Both the position numbers and the translations under genes were made by a program. The notes beneath the pieces were generated by a model, which saw only the letters and a program-made list of their open reading frames with translations, was not told where the DNA came from and searched no databases. Below, in pieces: positions 11,975 through 23,321 of a stretch of DNA of 64,000 nt (positions are counted from its first letter, which is position 1; each line of letters opens with the position of its first letter). The stretch spans positions 3,102,707 to 3,166,706 of the forward strand of contig CAJSYZ010000008.1 of assembly GCA_910574455.1 (NCBI GenBank). The letters run 5' to 3'. This DNA comes from Trichaptum fuscoviolaceum. Taxonomy: Eukaryota; Basidiomycota; Agaricomycetes; Hymenochaetales; Trichaptaceae.

Positions 11975-13031
11975 TCAGAAAATAGCATCGATAATGCCGC
12001 CGCCAATCGCAGCACCTGAAGCAGTCGTTAGTCAGAGTACATTAGTAAACGTTCCAAACTGCGCACCTGCTCCGAACCCGACACCGCCAACGGCTGAAGT
12101 AGCAAGCTGTTGGACGTAAAGCAATCAATCAATAGGTGTCACTGAGTACATAGAGTGGGTGTACTTACAGTGTTACCGAGACCTCCGAACTTGCTCTTCT
12201 TCGGCTCCTGAGGTGGAGGCGCCTGAATCTGCACTTGGGGCGGCGGTGGTTGAGCGTATACGACCTGTTGCTGTTGCTTCTCGTTCATGATTGGAGGAGG
12301 CTGGTGATAACCGCCGTACGGCTGTGGAGGAGGGCCATGAGGGGGTTGCCAGTGCTGCGGCGGCGGAGGTGAGCTATATGCGTTGTGATTCGGGAACGGC
12401 GGCGGCGGGGACGAGTAGCTAGGTGCACGAGAGTAAGAAGGTTCGGAACGCTGAGGCGGCGCTGGTACAGGTATAGGCCGGGAATTAATAGGTGAAGGGG
12501 CACGCGATGCAAGCTTCTCGACGTAGTTCGACGGGAAGAGACCTTGCCGCCCGTTGATCTTTCCAGTCCACCAGTCGGCATTCGTTTCGGATATGATATC
12601 TATTATGTCGCCGGCATGGAAAGATAGATCGTTTGGTTCCTTTTAAGAGTAGTTTGAGTACTCATGGGATGAAAGAAGCGAAAGGATATGCTTACCGAGC
12701 CGCCGACATTGTAGTCCCATATCGCCTTCGCCTGCTGCACACGAGGCGCCAGAGGCGGCGGCACAGGGCGTTTTGTTGGCATTACAGCTCTTGGAGGAGA
12801 GCTTGCTCGGTCACGTTCATTATTAGAATTCATGTTAAGCTGTCGTGTGCGGTCTGTGATAGACAATACATCGCTGGCGCTAGCAGTCGTGTCTATCGCT
12901 GACAGCTTTGAGATGATTCCAGAGGCATCAGCGTTGGCGATGTAGTTCTGGGAAACCAGAAACTCGAGGTTCGCCTTTGTCTGGGATAAGACATGGTGCA
13001 AAAGAGCTGAACTTTGAGTGTCACCGTGCAT
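11975..13031 (-). CDS. SH3-domain protein, Pin3/Lsb1 (Las17-binding)-like
   Basis: Four exons: 12696-13031, 12169-12639, 12067-12106 and 11975-12015 (reverse). The N-terminal helical region ('[19 protein letters not shown]') precedes an SH3 domain with '[11 protein letters not shown]', '[16 protein letters not shown]', '[20 protein letters not shown]': the ALYDY-equivalent, the WW and the SNYV are all present. A long Pro/Gln-rich tail follows ('[20 protein letters not shown]', 'KQQQQ'), then '[19 protein letters not shown]' and a glycine-zipper end ('[18 protein letters not shown]'). Yeast relatives bind Las17/WASP and influence actin patches and prion induction. This gene shares a 268-bp divergent promoter with the tandem kinase gene. 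The assignment is strong at domain level. Confidence 0.88.
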
Positions 13032-13299
13032 GGTGGTGGTTAGAGGACAACATGCGAGTTGCGAGCGCAGCGCTTACATACTCGATGGCACAGCGGCTTC
13101 TACGAACGGCATCTCTCTTCACCTACTTCCACGATGAGTTCGCCATCTACTTGTTTCAGAGGTCAACGATCATTGCTATCAATTCTATCAGCCGAGGTTA
13201 CTGAGGCACAGATGCGTGAGAGGCGCTACTAGTACTGACAGTGTTAATTGGCCTTTATTTATTACTCTTCTCAACCATCGATGAGCTACGGCTGTGTAG
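13032..13299. promoter_or_regulatory. divergent promoter region (SH3 gene / tandem kinase)
   Basis: The 268 bp between start codons of two head-to-head genes must contain both promoters. A TTATTTATTA stretch at about 13256-13265 lies about 35 bp before the kinase start. No transcription-factor site was assigned. Confidence 0.5.
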
Positions 13300-16200
13300 A
13301 TGAGCTGTCCAAGCTTTCCTTCTCAGTCTCTATATGACATCGCTGCGTTGCCGGGGTTGGATCAGACGGTCGCACTAGGTTTGTCTTTGACCAGGCACCA
13401 ACAACTTGAATGCTACAACTGAGCAATCTGTAGCACTTCAAATAATCAACGAGTACGCACCAAATGTGAAGGTTTGCAAGGTCCGTATGCCGCCCAGTGC
13501 TCTGGAAACACTTAGCGCTCATGCCATGGCAGACGAGATGCAAGGAGCTGTCGAAACAGTGCTCTGCCCTTCTGATTGCGTTTCGCGACAAAATCGACCG
13601 CGACTCGTTGAATGACGCAGAGTTTGCAAAGCTAGAGGACACAGTGTCAAGGTAAGTAATATTTTGTGTCGTTAAGTCAATGGATCGACTGAACACAGCA
13701 CAGAATCATCGAGTGCATTTATAAAAAGACGAGGAAATGGTCGGAGATGGGCAGGTTCAGAAGCTGGGTTCGTCGGAGGTCGGTGAAGAAGGGCATAGAA
13801 AAAGCTTTTGAGTCATTGAATTCGTGTTTGAAAGACCTTCAGGTATGCCAGCGATTATATATCAAAACCGGTCTCTTTCTGACGTCCTTTAGGCTCCCGT
13901 CGAACGACGTGCCCCAAGCATCGCTCAGCCAATAAGATCTGACACCGTACTTGACATATCCAACATTAACGACTTCAACCTCCTTTCAGCAAATATGCAG
14001 GAGATGCAAACGGTACTCCAGTCACATTACTGTATAAACATAGCTAACTATAGTTGAATGAAAGGAGCTCCGACGCCCTTCAGTGGGTAAAGCGCAACAG
14101 AGCAAATATGAACGACAACTAAGGCAGATCTATCGTGAAACTCAAATCTTACCACCTCTGGCCGATTGTAAGTGATTAGAATGTATCTGTACTGCGACAC
14201 TAACTATCATGCAGTAACTGGTCAAGTTACGAAGACGACTGAAGACCCAGTTTCGTACGGGAGGTACAATGACGTTTACGAAGGTATGATATCAACCACA
14301 TTTTGCTGCTCGAGAAGGGTATTGAAAGGGTGCATAGGAATGTGGCTAAAGGACATCAAGGTGATATTCTCTTCCAGACCATGTACTCAAAAGGCTCATG
14401 TTTGTTCAGGTTGCGCTGAAATTTGCTCGTGCAGTGAATCATACAGAGATAGCCAGACGAGTGAGTAAGGTTCAGTCATTAAACAACTCGTTTACTGATT
14501 GCCTTCAGCGGTTCATGAAGGAAGTTGAGATCTGGCGTGATCAACAGCACCCACACGTATCTCGCTTCCTTGGAATTGTCGATTTCGACAACCAGATCCT
14601 TTCCGTCAGCATTTGGATGGAGAATAGCGATGCGCTGAAGTACATTAACTCCACGGCTGAAGTGATTGATCGATTGCGTATTCTGCGCGATGTGTCGTCC
14701 GGGATGGAGTATCTCCACTTCCGCAGAGTGGTTCACGGTGACTTACGTGCCGCAAACATTTTAATCGATGCGAATGGGGATGCATGTGTGTCTGATTTCG
14801 GTCTGTCAATAGTCGCGCAAGAGGTGCGAAATCAACGCACTTTTAACTTAATGTGCTACTGATGTGAACATACGATTCCTTAGGCGGACTCTGGTGTCTC
14901 TCCAACAGCGTATGGCGACAGTCCTGTACGTTGGCAAGCACGAGAGCTTGTAAAGCCTGATGATTATGGTGGTCATGTGCCTATCTCTTTTCAGACCGAC
15001 GTTTGGAGTTTCGGCATGCTCTGTCTCGAGATCATGACAGGCGAGAAGCCATTCAGGAGTTGTCGGCGCGTAGCAAATGTCATTGAATACCTTGTGGCGA
15101 AGCGTCTGCCTGAGCGACCAACTGAGGACATTGTAGTCATGAGGGGACTCGACGATCGACTGTGGGACCTGCTACTTGCGTGCTGGCGATGGGAGCCATT
15201 AGAAAGACCGAATATGCTTGAAATTCATAGATGGTTCAAGACACTCAAACCCAGTGATGGTACTAATCCACACGGGTACGCCAGAGCACAGAAAGGTGAG
15301 CAAACCCATCAGGAAGTTGCTTCTTGATGTTTATGATAAATTTAGGCCCAATGGAGCATCTGCAGAAGCTGCTCTCGCAGCTTGAAGGATTTAACCTTAC
15401 ATCCAAAAACATTGAGATCAGGGGCATAAAAGCTGTTGGCGGCTATTCTGATGTGCTTGATGGACGCTGGAAACGAGACGTCGATGGTGAAGAGATAGAC
15501 GTTGCAATCAAGCGTCTACGGATTAATCTACGAAAAGATCTTAGCCTTGCTAGGGTGAGCCGTCATATGTGAATTAGCAGAAGGAGAACTGACTGCGTTA
15601 TTCAAAGAAAATAGCGAGAGAGATAAGGGTCTGGGCTCGGCTCCATCACAAAAATATCTTGCCCTTTCTAGGATTCATCATGGAATATGAGGTTTACCCT
15701 TCGCTCGTAACTGAATGGATGGATAACGGGACAGTATTGGAATATGTGAAGCGCCGGCCCGACACAGATATAGTTCCTTTGGTGCGCCATCATATGCTTC
15801 TCGAAGAGCTACTAAAGTTAATTAGTTAACTTACGGCAATCGTGCTAGGTGGAGGGCATAGCGTCTGGACTCACATATCTCCATGACATGTCCATAGTGC
15901 ATGGCGATATGAAGAGTGTATGGTCTAGTCTCAGCTGTTATAATCAAGGTTGACGCCGACTTTTGTAGGCGAACATCATGATGTCGAAAACGGACACGCC
16001 TTTGATCATGGATTTCGGCATATCTCATCTACTGCAATCGACAGCCACAGTGGAGACCGCGACGACATCAACTAAAGGATCTATACGCTGGATGGCCATT
16101 GAGTTATTTAAAGGGCCCGGCCAGGACGTTGATGAGACTGAAGAAAACGATGGCACAGTCCATACAACCCAATCCGATGTATGGGCATTCGGAATGACTA

Positions 16201-16494
16201 TCTATGTGCGTTCTTTTCTTCACATACAAATATGTCTTTGATACTTTTAGAACTGAATCTCGTGCGCTACAGGAGCTTCTTTGCCGAAACGTGCCTTACC
16301 ATACTCTGAAGTTCGAAGCGCAAGTCATATTCGCTGTCATTAGCGGAAAGCTTCCCGAACTTCCAGTTGAAAGCTATGGCTGGAACAGGCGGTTGAGAAG
16401 CGTATGGGATATTTGCAATAATTGCTGGAATACGGAACCAGGGAAAAGACCTGACATGAGCCTTGTGCTGCAACAGATTCAGCATATCGTTTGA
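13300..16494 (+). CDS. MLKL-like helical domain plus two kinase domains (fungal TKL tandem kinase)
   Basis: The start is the ATG at 13300 ('MSCPSFPSQSLYDIAALPG'). First exons are 13300-13378, 13434-13471, 13533-13651 and from 13704. Residues about 1-125 look like the fungal MLKL/adaptor N-terminal four-helix domain ('RCKELSKQCSALLIAFRD', 'MGRFRSWVRRRSVKKGIEKA', 'SLNSCLKDLQ'). After a linker, kinase 1 has the P-loop 'YGRYNDVYEG', 'VALKF', 'VVHGDLRAANILI', 'VSDFG' and a divergent APE ('ARELV'). A phase-1 intron (GTGAGC...TTTAG, near 15297-15345) joins it in frame to kinase 2: 'GGYSDVLDGRW', 'VAIKRL', 'IVHGDMKSANIMM', 'IMDFG', APE as 'AIELF', and C-lobe 'GKRPDMSLVLQQIQ'. Both domains keep Lys, catalytic Asp, Asn and DFG; HRD is HGD in both. 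A role in stress or cell-death signalling is only inferred from the architecture. Alternatively, two adjacent genes have been joined by my splice choice. Confidence 0.8.
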
Positions 16495-16986
16495 TTATAT
16501 GATCAGTTGGTATCTTCATGTTGGGTGAGCAATGGCGCTTGGCGATTTGTGTGGCAAATTCGACATTTGGCCTCACCAAAGTGATGCCCGTGTATTTATT
16601 TCGTATCTATCCTACCGAATATGTTCACATGCACGTTCTCATTGTGACATGCATCTTGAATATGCAACGATTATTTTGATACATTATGTTAGCTCTTGAG
16701 ACATAATCATTAACTTCACTATTTTCTATTAAGATCCTAGTAAGGCTGCTATCTCTGTCTTGCCCTCTGTGAAATCTTATAAACCACAGCATTTACGATT
16801 GGTGTTCATAATAATTTGATCGATCATCGACGAGTCTTCATTAGAGGAAGATGATAGCAATGTTGTTAAGAAACTTTTAGCTTAAACATATGATGAGATT
16901 GATGTAGGCAGACTACCATACGTCAGATAAGTTGCAGTGTATCCGAATAGACGATGCATTACAATTCAATTGAAAAGCATTCGAAT
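16495..16986. other. spacer between converging genes
   Basis: This 492-bp AT-rich segment separates the kinase stop from the P450 stop on the other strand. It should hold both 3' ends. No gene is seen. Confidence 0.4.
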
Positions 16987-19175
16987 TTATATTCCCTTCA
17001 CTAAATCGCCATCGCCCTTGAGAAAGGGATGGTCCTCTAAAACTGACTGAATCAATACGACTGCTTTTCCAAAACGAGGCGTAATAGAGCATTTGAAAGG
17101 TTTTGGGTGACTATAGGTTCGAGCCACAGATGAGAAATGATCTGGGAAAAATCAGAATACTAGATCGTGACTTGCCTATTTAAACCGGCTTGAAACTCAT
17201 GGACCGGATCAATCTCCTTACCAGTCTCATCCCTTGCTTTGGAGATATCAAACACAGCGATCGACATTGCGATGGCAATGAACAGTGAGTTCACGGCGAG
17301 CACCATACCTGGGCAAATCCTACAATGAGCTACGCAGTGAGCCTCCCTTTTGCCCTCCTCAGTGGGGGAGCGTAAGCCGTACCTGCGGCCGAATCCGAAC
17401 GCCAGTGTTAAGGGATCCAGCTCAACAGGAGAACCATCCTCTTCCAGGAAACGTTCGGGTCTGAAAGTGAACGGGTCGTGATATGTTTCGGGGTCATGAG
17501 ACATTTGCCTGCGACGATAAAGAGGGTGAGCGGATTTTGAGTATATCAGAAGTGATGAGGTTAATACCAAACATTTGGAACAATGATCGCACCCTTCGGG
17601 ATGCGATAACCCATGTACGTGTCCTCTTCCGATGTAGCATGAGGTATACCTGCAGGTGGATTAATACCATTCCGTACATATACTGACATTACTCAGAGAA
17701 CCTGTCGGAGCGACGTTCTCCCATCGAAGCGTCTCTTTCACAATGGCGTTGATATAAGGTAACTTGTCGCGGTCTGTAAAACTCGGGAGACGGTCGTCGC
17801 CAATGACGCGGTCGATTTCCTCTTGAGCTCGTTTGAACACAGCTGGATACAGTGTCATGGCTAAGAGGAAGGTTGCCAGAACAATGATTGTCTACAAGCG
17901 GCAGTTAATAAGTATAGTGCCGAACTGTGATGTATTCGACATACTGTTTCTGCCCCTGCCCCGTACAGCGTTGCTGCGGCATACTTCAATTTATCTTCTT
18001 CGGTCTCACTCACGTTGCCGTTCTCTAGAATGTACTCAACAAAGGAGAGAGAAGATTTTCCTGATGCCTGTTATAAGCGCGCAATATTAGCTGCACTAGC
18101 CTGTAAGTGTCATAATGCAAATCATACCATTTGGTGCTTTACAAATGCAAATGGCTTATCATAGAATTGTTGAAGAGTGTTCCTCCAATTTCGAGCCGTC
18201 CTCTTGAAGCCTGCTCCAGGGAGCCACTCAGGCAGATATTTCACTGACGAAAGTTGATATAAGAATTAGCCAGATAAGCTAACACTGGAAAAAGCATGAA
18301 ATTTTTCCAGTGTAATGACGTACAAGCAGGTATAATGTCTACCAGCCATCGGCCTGGCTGTCCAGAGTCGGAAAATATAGTATTAGCCTCATTGGCAAAG
18401 TCGACCAGATAATCATGGCCCTTCGGCTCGATATTATAACCAAAGGCTATTTTCAGAATTATAGCGCCAGGAAAGCTACAGAGTTTGTAAGCGGGAAACA
18501 AGAAGAAACAGTAAGAGTACGGAACTAACGTGCGTAAGTGGTCCATAAACTGATCAGGGCTTTCCATCATGCGAAGTAAAAGACGGCGAGCCTCCAGTTC
18601 TTGTACATCCTTGATGTGTTTCATAGCGGTGCTTGACCCCATATAATTTTGCATCCACCTACGATGTAGCCTGAGCGTATCTCCGTAAGGAGTCAGTGTA
18701 GTAATCGCGCTTAGTCCAACCCTAGGTAATTTATACTTAGCTCAGCTACAGAACACACGAAGAGAGACGTAAGTATCACTTACAGTTCTCCAGAGAACGG
18801 AAATGATGGACGATTCGAATATATTGCCGAACGCTTATCCAAGAGCTCAAACGCGACATGACTGTCGTTGATTATGATCAATGTCGTTCCAAGCGCTCTG
18901 ACAGAGCTGATAGGCCCTGTATAATATTAGCATTTAGATTTGAGTATGAGATTAGAAGTGAGCGCACCATATAACGCTCTGTGTTTAGCCCAATGTTTTC
19001 CCTCTGGTATATTTCCAGTCGGCATGTCCAGTAAGTTTCCGATCAACGGCAGTGGCTTAGGCCCAGGAGGAAGAGGCAACTTCTTCTCCTTCATCCATGC
19101 ATACCGATGAATAAAGCAAACGCTGCACAAAGCTAAGAGAAGATAGAGAGGGTCAAGAGACTGCACTGCAGACAT
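16987..19175 (-). CDS. cytochrome P450 monooxygenase (family copy 1)
   Basis: The start is at 19175 ('MSAVQSLDPLYLLLALC'), an N-terminal membrane anchor, followed by the Pro hinge 'LPLPPGPKPLPLIGN'. I-helix 'LYGAGAETT' has the acid-Thr pair; 'KETLRW' is the ExxR motif; 'FRPERFL' follows. The heme loop 'FGFGRR|ICPG' is split by an intron and carries the Cys ligand. An apparent stop at 17160 is avoided by a 65-bp GC-AG intron (17111-17175, donor GCAAGT, acceptor CTATAG). It joins 'VHEFQAGLN' to 'SHPKPFKCSITPR', matching the C-termini of copies 2 and 3; the stop is then at 16987-16989. It is probably a complete ER-bound monooxygenase of about 510 residues. Related Agaricomycete proteins are often labelled O-methylsterigmatocystin oxidoreductase, but the substrate cannot be inferred. 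It diverges from copy 2. Confidence 0.85.
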
Positions 19176-21115
19176 GGTCTGAGCTCTTGGAAGTAACTCT
19201 CAACGAGCGGTCATGAGACGGATCGTGCATCAGAGAAGCAGCCCAATAAGTGACGTGCAGTGCGGGTTGAAGACGGAGTGGAGGAAAGGAGCGAGCCGGG
19301 ACTCGAAGATCCTGCTTAAATTTTTTACGTAAGTAACGTTCAACTTCAGTCTTCAACTATACCGCAGTGACTGTTTCGTTTCTGTCCCTTCAAGGACTAA
19401 CTCACTGACGCACTACCTTCATTTCTCAGAAATTTAATACTTGACGACTTGATAATATGGTTGGGCAACATACGTAGAACTGGACCACGGCTGTTTCAAG
19501 AGCCGGGGGATTCAACTCGAACCAATGTGTGTCCAAAAACAAGATTGGCAGCCATCGGAGGAGGTCAGAGTTTGAGGCATAATTCTAACTGTCATCATAG
19601 TCCATGGCTGATGGCCTGCACGTTCCTTCATCATCATCTTATGTGTTCGTCACCTAGTAGCTGAAGAACTACCCGAGTTGTCTTCTCTTCACGAGGTCAA
19701 ATCTTTTGACTACTCGGAGGAATATACGTTGTGCCCAATGAACATTACTCGTCTTGACTCTTTACAAGCCCGGTTACCGGCGAATGGGCCCGACGATAAG
19801 CTATTATTCATTCGCAAAGTTTCAAGGAAGGGGCTGACTTGATTTGAGGTATGTCATTGGTACATGATGCGGGTAAAGCAAACGTGCTGATTCCTCTCAA
19901 CAGATACGATTTCTGCACTTTAATTCGGGCTGCCTCACAAGCTATAATATCGTTGTACTCGCACAGAAGAACTTGAAAGCCTACAGCACTAACTGACTGT
20001 AAGACAAAAACTTCCGAGTTCTGGCAGAATCTAACAAGGGACCCAGGCTTCCTCGATTCTGACGTTGATCACTCTGACACTAAATTTCGTCAGCAGCCTG
20101 AGAGAATGGATGTGTAAAACGAAGGCTGAGCTGGGGAAAGTGAAGAGAAAAGTTGAACAATGACATGGGTTCCGAACGACTACCGAACACAGGCAATAGT
20201 ATATTCGTCTTCAACACATCCCCGCACCGTCCGCGTCCAAATGGGAGTATCGGCGTGAGTAGCACGGGGCCTGAGTCCTCATGCGCGTACTACAAGATCG
20301 TTGGGTTCCCGTTTAGCTATAAACCCTCATATCTGCCTCTCAATCTCCGTGCCCCACTATCCATGTTTAGAGGAAGGAGTGAAAAGATGAACACACCTAT
20401 TGCAGGGCTTTAATGATTTTTGCATAGGACACATGTGCCGTTACTGTGTATCCCCTTGACTCCAATGTAACCTCTGCCTTGGATCCGGGAGTGAAGAGCC
20501 GAAGCTGATGCCCCAAGCATTTGTGGGCGCGATCTTGTGTTGTCACTTCTCAGGCTCACGGTGTTTCTTCCAGTAAGTAATTTTGCTTCCGAGTCAATGC
20601 TTTAGTGCATCTAAAGCTTCCTCCAAAGCAGACATGGATTTACTTCCTTGCTCATTTTCGTCGCAAACCGCCCGGAAGAGTATCCTTGCTACGACAGTCC
20701 TAAACGAAACCAGAAGATTATCGTTCATCATCATTCAGTATGAATGAGCTTAGACTTAAACGCCCTTACCAACGAAACTCTATCGTGATGATCTCTGAAC
20801 AGAAGCCTGTGCGGTGATTTGGCGCACAGAGCAAGGTGGTGCAATAGATTACGACGGAGCTCGGGGCCCGAGTGATGAGCAAGTAAGTCATCGACTATTA
20901 GCTCTACACTTCGCGCTCGCGGGTGTAGGCGTACTGGCGGTGAGGGAGACAGAAGTTCTGACCGACTCAGCGTCTGCCATTGGTAAATTCTACAATTAAA
21001 AGGCTGAGGTCGAAGAGACAGATAAAAGGCTCGACTCCGTCGATATCCCCCTGACTTAACCCACCAGGTGTTCTTGCGATATTGGCTACCTATTGTTCTG
21101 CTGGCTCAAGTTACC
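19176..21115. other. 1.9-kb divergent intergenic region between P450 copies
   Basis: This separates head-to-head P450 genes and must hold both promoters. No credible gene is seen. The frames at about 20153-20413 and 20814-20999 lack any family features. One AACTTGAA copy is at 19970-19977. Confidence 0.4.
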
Positions 21116-23321
21116 ATGATACTCGACACAGCTGTAAATTATCTTCGCTCCTTTCCTTCTCAGGAAATGAACGGCTTTGGTGCTCTTCTTGTTGGTACTA
21201 CTATTTGCGTGGCCGTAAAGACTTTGTCGGCAAGACTTCGAAACCACGATCTCCCTCTCCCGCCAGGGCCAAGGCCGCTTCCAATAATAGGCAATATGCT
21301 GGATTTCCCAAGAGGATCTTCGGAGCCTGAGGGTCCTCATCTTGGACGACACAAGGCGCTTTTCGGTGTGTTTTTATTCATGTCATAACATAGGCCTTTC
21401 ATGACAACTTTTACAGGTCCTATCAGTTCCCTCCGTGCATTTGGTAGAACATTTATAATAGTCAATGACCAGACAGCAGCCTTTGAGCTCTTAGACAAGA
21501 AATCTCTTATCTGTTCTGATCGTCCCGTAGCTCCGTTTGGCGGGCAAATGTAATGTCTTTTCCAGCTTTCCTTCGTAGAGATACTTATGCATATTGATAG
21601 GGTTGGATTCGATCGCTGGCTCACATCGTTCAAACATTATGACAATGAGCTTAAAACTCACCGCAAACTTATACACAACCTGATCGGCACGCATGCCGCC
21701 ATGGAGAGATTTGAAGAACTGGAGGAAATAGAGACTCGCCGTTTTCTGCTCAAAGTGCTCAATGGACCGGATAACATTTTAGACCATATTCGTGCGTAAG
21801 TAAGACTTGCATTATATACTAAGTCACTCTTAATCACACTCTTTTGCTTCCCGAAGCTTGCCGGGAGCTTTGATCTTGAAGTTGTCGTATGGTTATTCAA
21901 CAGGCCAAGAAGAAAATGACCCCCTTGTTCTTCTTGCTTTCGAGGTTACGGCAGACATATTTTCAAAGTCGTTCCAGCACGGACAATGGATCGTGGACTT
22001 CCTGCCCTTTGGTATGTCCATCACAACGAGTGCTAATGATGCAACTGTTTCTAAGGCACAGCTCAGTTAAGAATTTCCCCGAATGGCTTCCGGGCATGGA
22101 GTTCAAGCGAAAGGCTCGTGAATGGGCAAAGAAGACAGCTACTTTCTACAACAAACCATATGCATTCGTTCAGCATCAAATGGTACAATTTTTGGCGAGA
22201 ATTCTTAATGTATCCTTCCAATTCATGCTTTTGGTTTCAGGCTATAGGAAAGGCCACGAGCTCCTTTACTTCGGAGTGCATTAGCACTGGAGTTTCTGAA
22301 GACGTGGGTGAGACCATTGTGAAATCCGTTGCTGCATCCCTTTTTGCCGGAGGATCAGATACAGTAAGTGTCTGCTATATACCTTTGATCATAATATTCA
22401 ACATGCAATGCATAGACGTTTGCGACTCTGGCGACATTCTATCTTGCAATGGTGGAAAACCCGAATGTGCTGAAGCGTGCACAGGAAGAAGTAGACCGTG
22501 TTATCGGCTTCGAGCGTTTGCCTACCTTTTCGGATCGCAAGAATCTACCGTATGTCGAGGCCGTCTTGAAGGAAACATTCAGATGGGAAACAGTTGTGAC
22601 CACCTGTGTGTTTGTTCACTTATCACGACCCAATTCACGTTAGCTAATCAAAGTAAAGCTCCTCATCTGACAACGGAGGAAGATACATATATGGGGTATC
22701 GAATCCCGAAGGGTGCTGTGATCCTGCCTAATCTCTGGTATGACATTAATAACTCTTAAGCTCGCTTCTTCGGAAATTTAAAAAATTGTAATCGCCTTCA
22801 TCACTCCAGGCAAATGGCGCATGATCCAGAGAAATACCATGACCCCTTTTCCTTCAAGCCTGAGCGCTTCATGGGCGAGAACGGTATGCCTGTTGAGCAA
22901 GACCCACGCGCATTTGTCTTTGGTTTCGGGCGGAGGTAAGAATCCATTTCAAGCTTCAAGTTGTATACTTGCTCCAAGCTAAAATAAACGACCTGTTCAG
23001 GATCTGTCCAGGGAAAGAACTTGCAGACAGTAGCCTGTTCATTGCAATTGCCTCTTCCGTGGCTGTCTTCGATATCAGAAAAGCAAGAGATGAGAAGGGT
23101 CGCGAGATTGAGCCGGTACATGAGTACACTTTGGGGGCTTTAAGGTGTGTTTATATCCAGTACACGTGCTTGGAACGCTAATAAGAATCCTGCTCAGCCA
23201 TGCAAAGCCTTTCAAATGCACAGTTGTGCCTCGCTCCGATAAGGCTACCCAACTAATCCTATCTGTCGAGGATGAGCATCCTTTCGAGGCAGGTGATAGT
23301 GACACGCTGAAGGCTCTATAA
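21116..23321 (+). CDS. cytochrome P450 monooxygenase (family copy 2)
   Basis: The first in-frame ATG is at 21116 ('[16 protein letters not shown]'); another at 21167 is possible. The anchor segment '[15 protein letters not shown]' leads to '[16 protein letters not shown]'. I-helix 'LFAGGSDT' matches AGx[D/E]T; ExxR is 'KETFRW'; 'FKPERFM' follows. Heme loop '[14 protein letters not shown]' is split by an intron at the same place as in copies 1 and 3. The C-terminus reads '[22 protein letters not shown]' across a standard GT-AG intron and stops at 23319-23321. About ten introns keep the frame, for example acceptor GCTCAG before '[10 protein letters not shown]' and GTAAAG before '[14 protein letters not shown]'. 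It appears intact. It is predicted to be ER-bound; the substrate is unknown. Confidence 0.85.

Noticed and set aside
17160..17176. Premature end of P450 copy 1
   Set aside because: Explained by a GC-AG intron that restores the conserved C-terminus; not a truncation.
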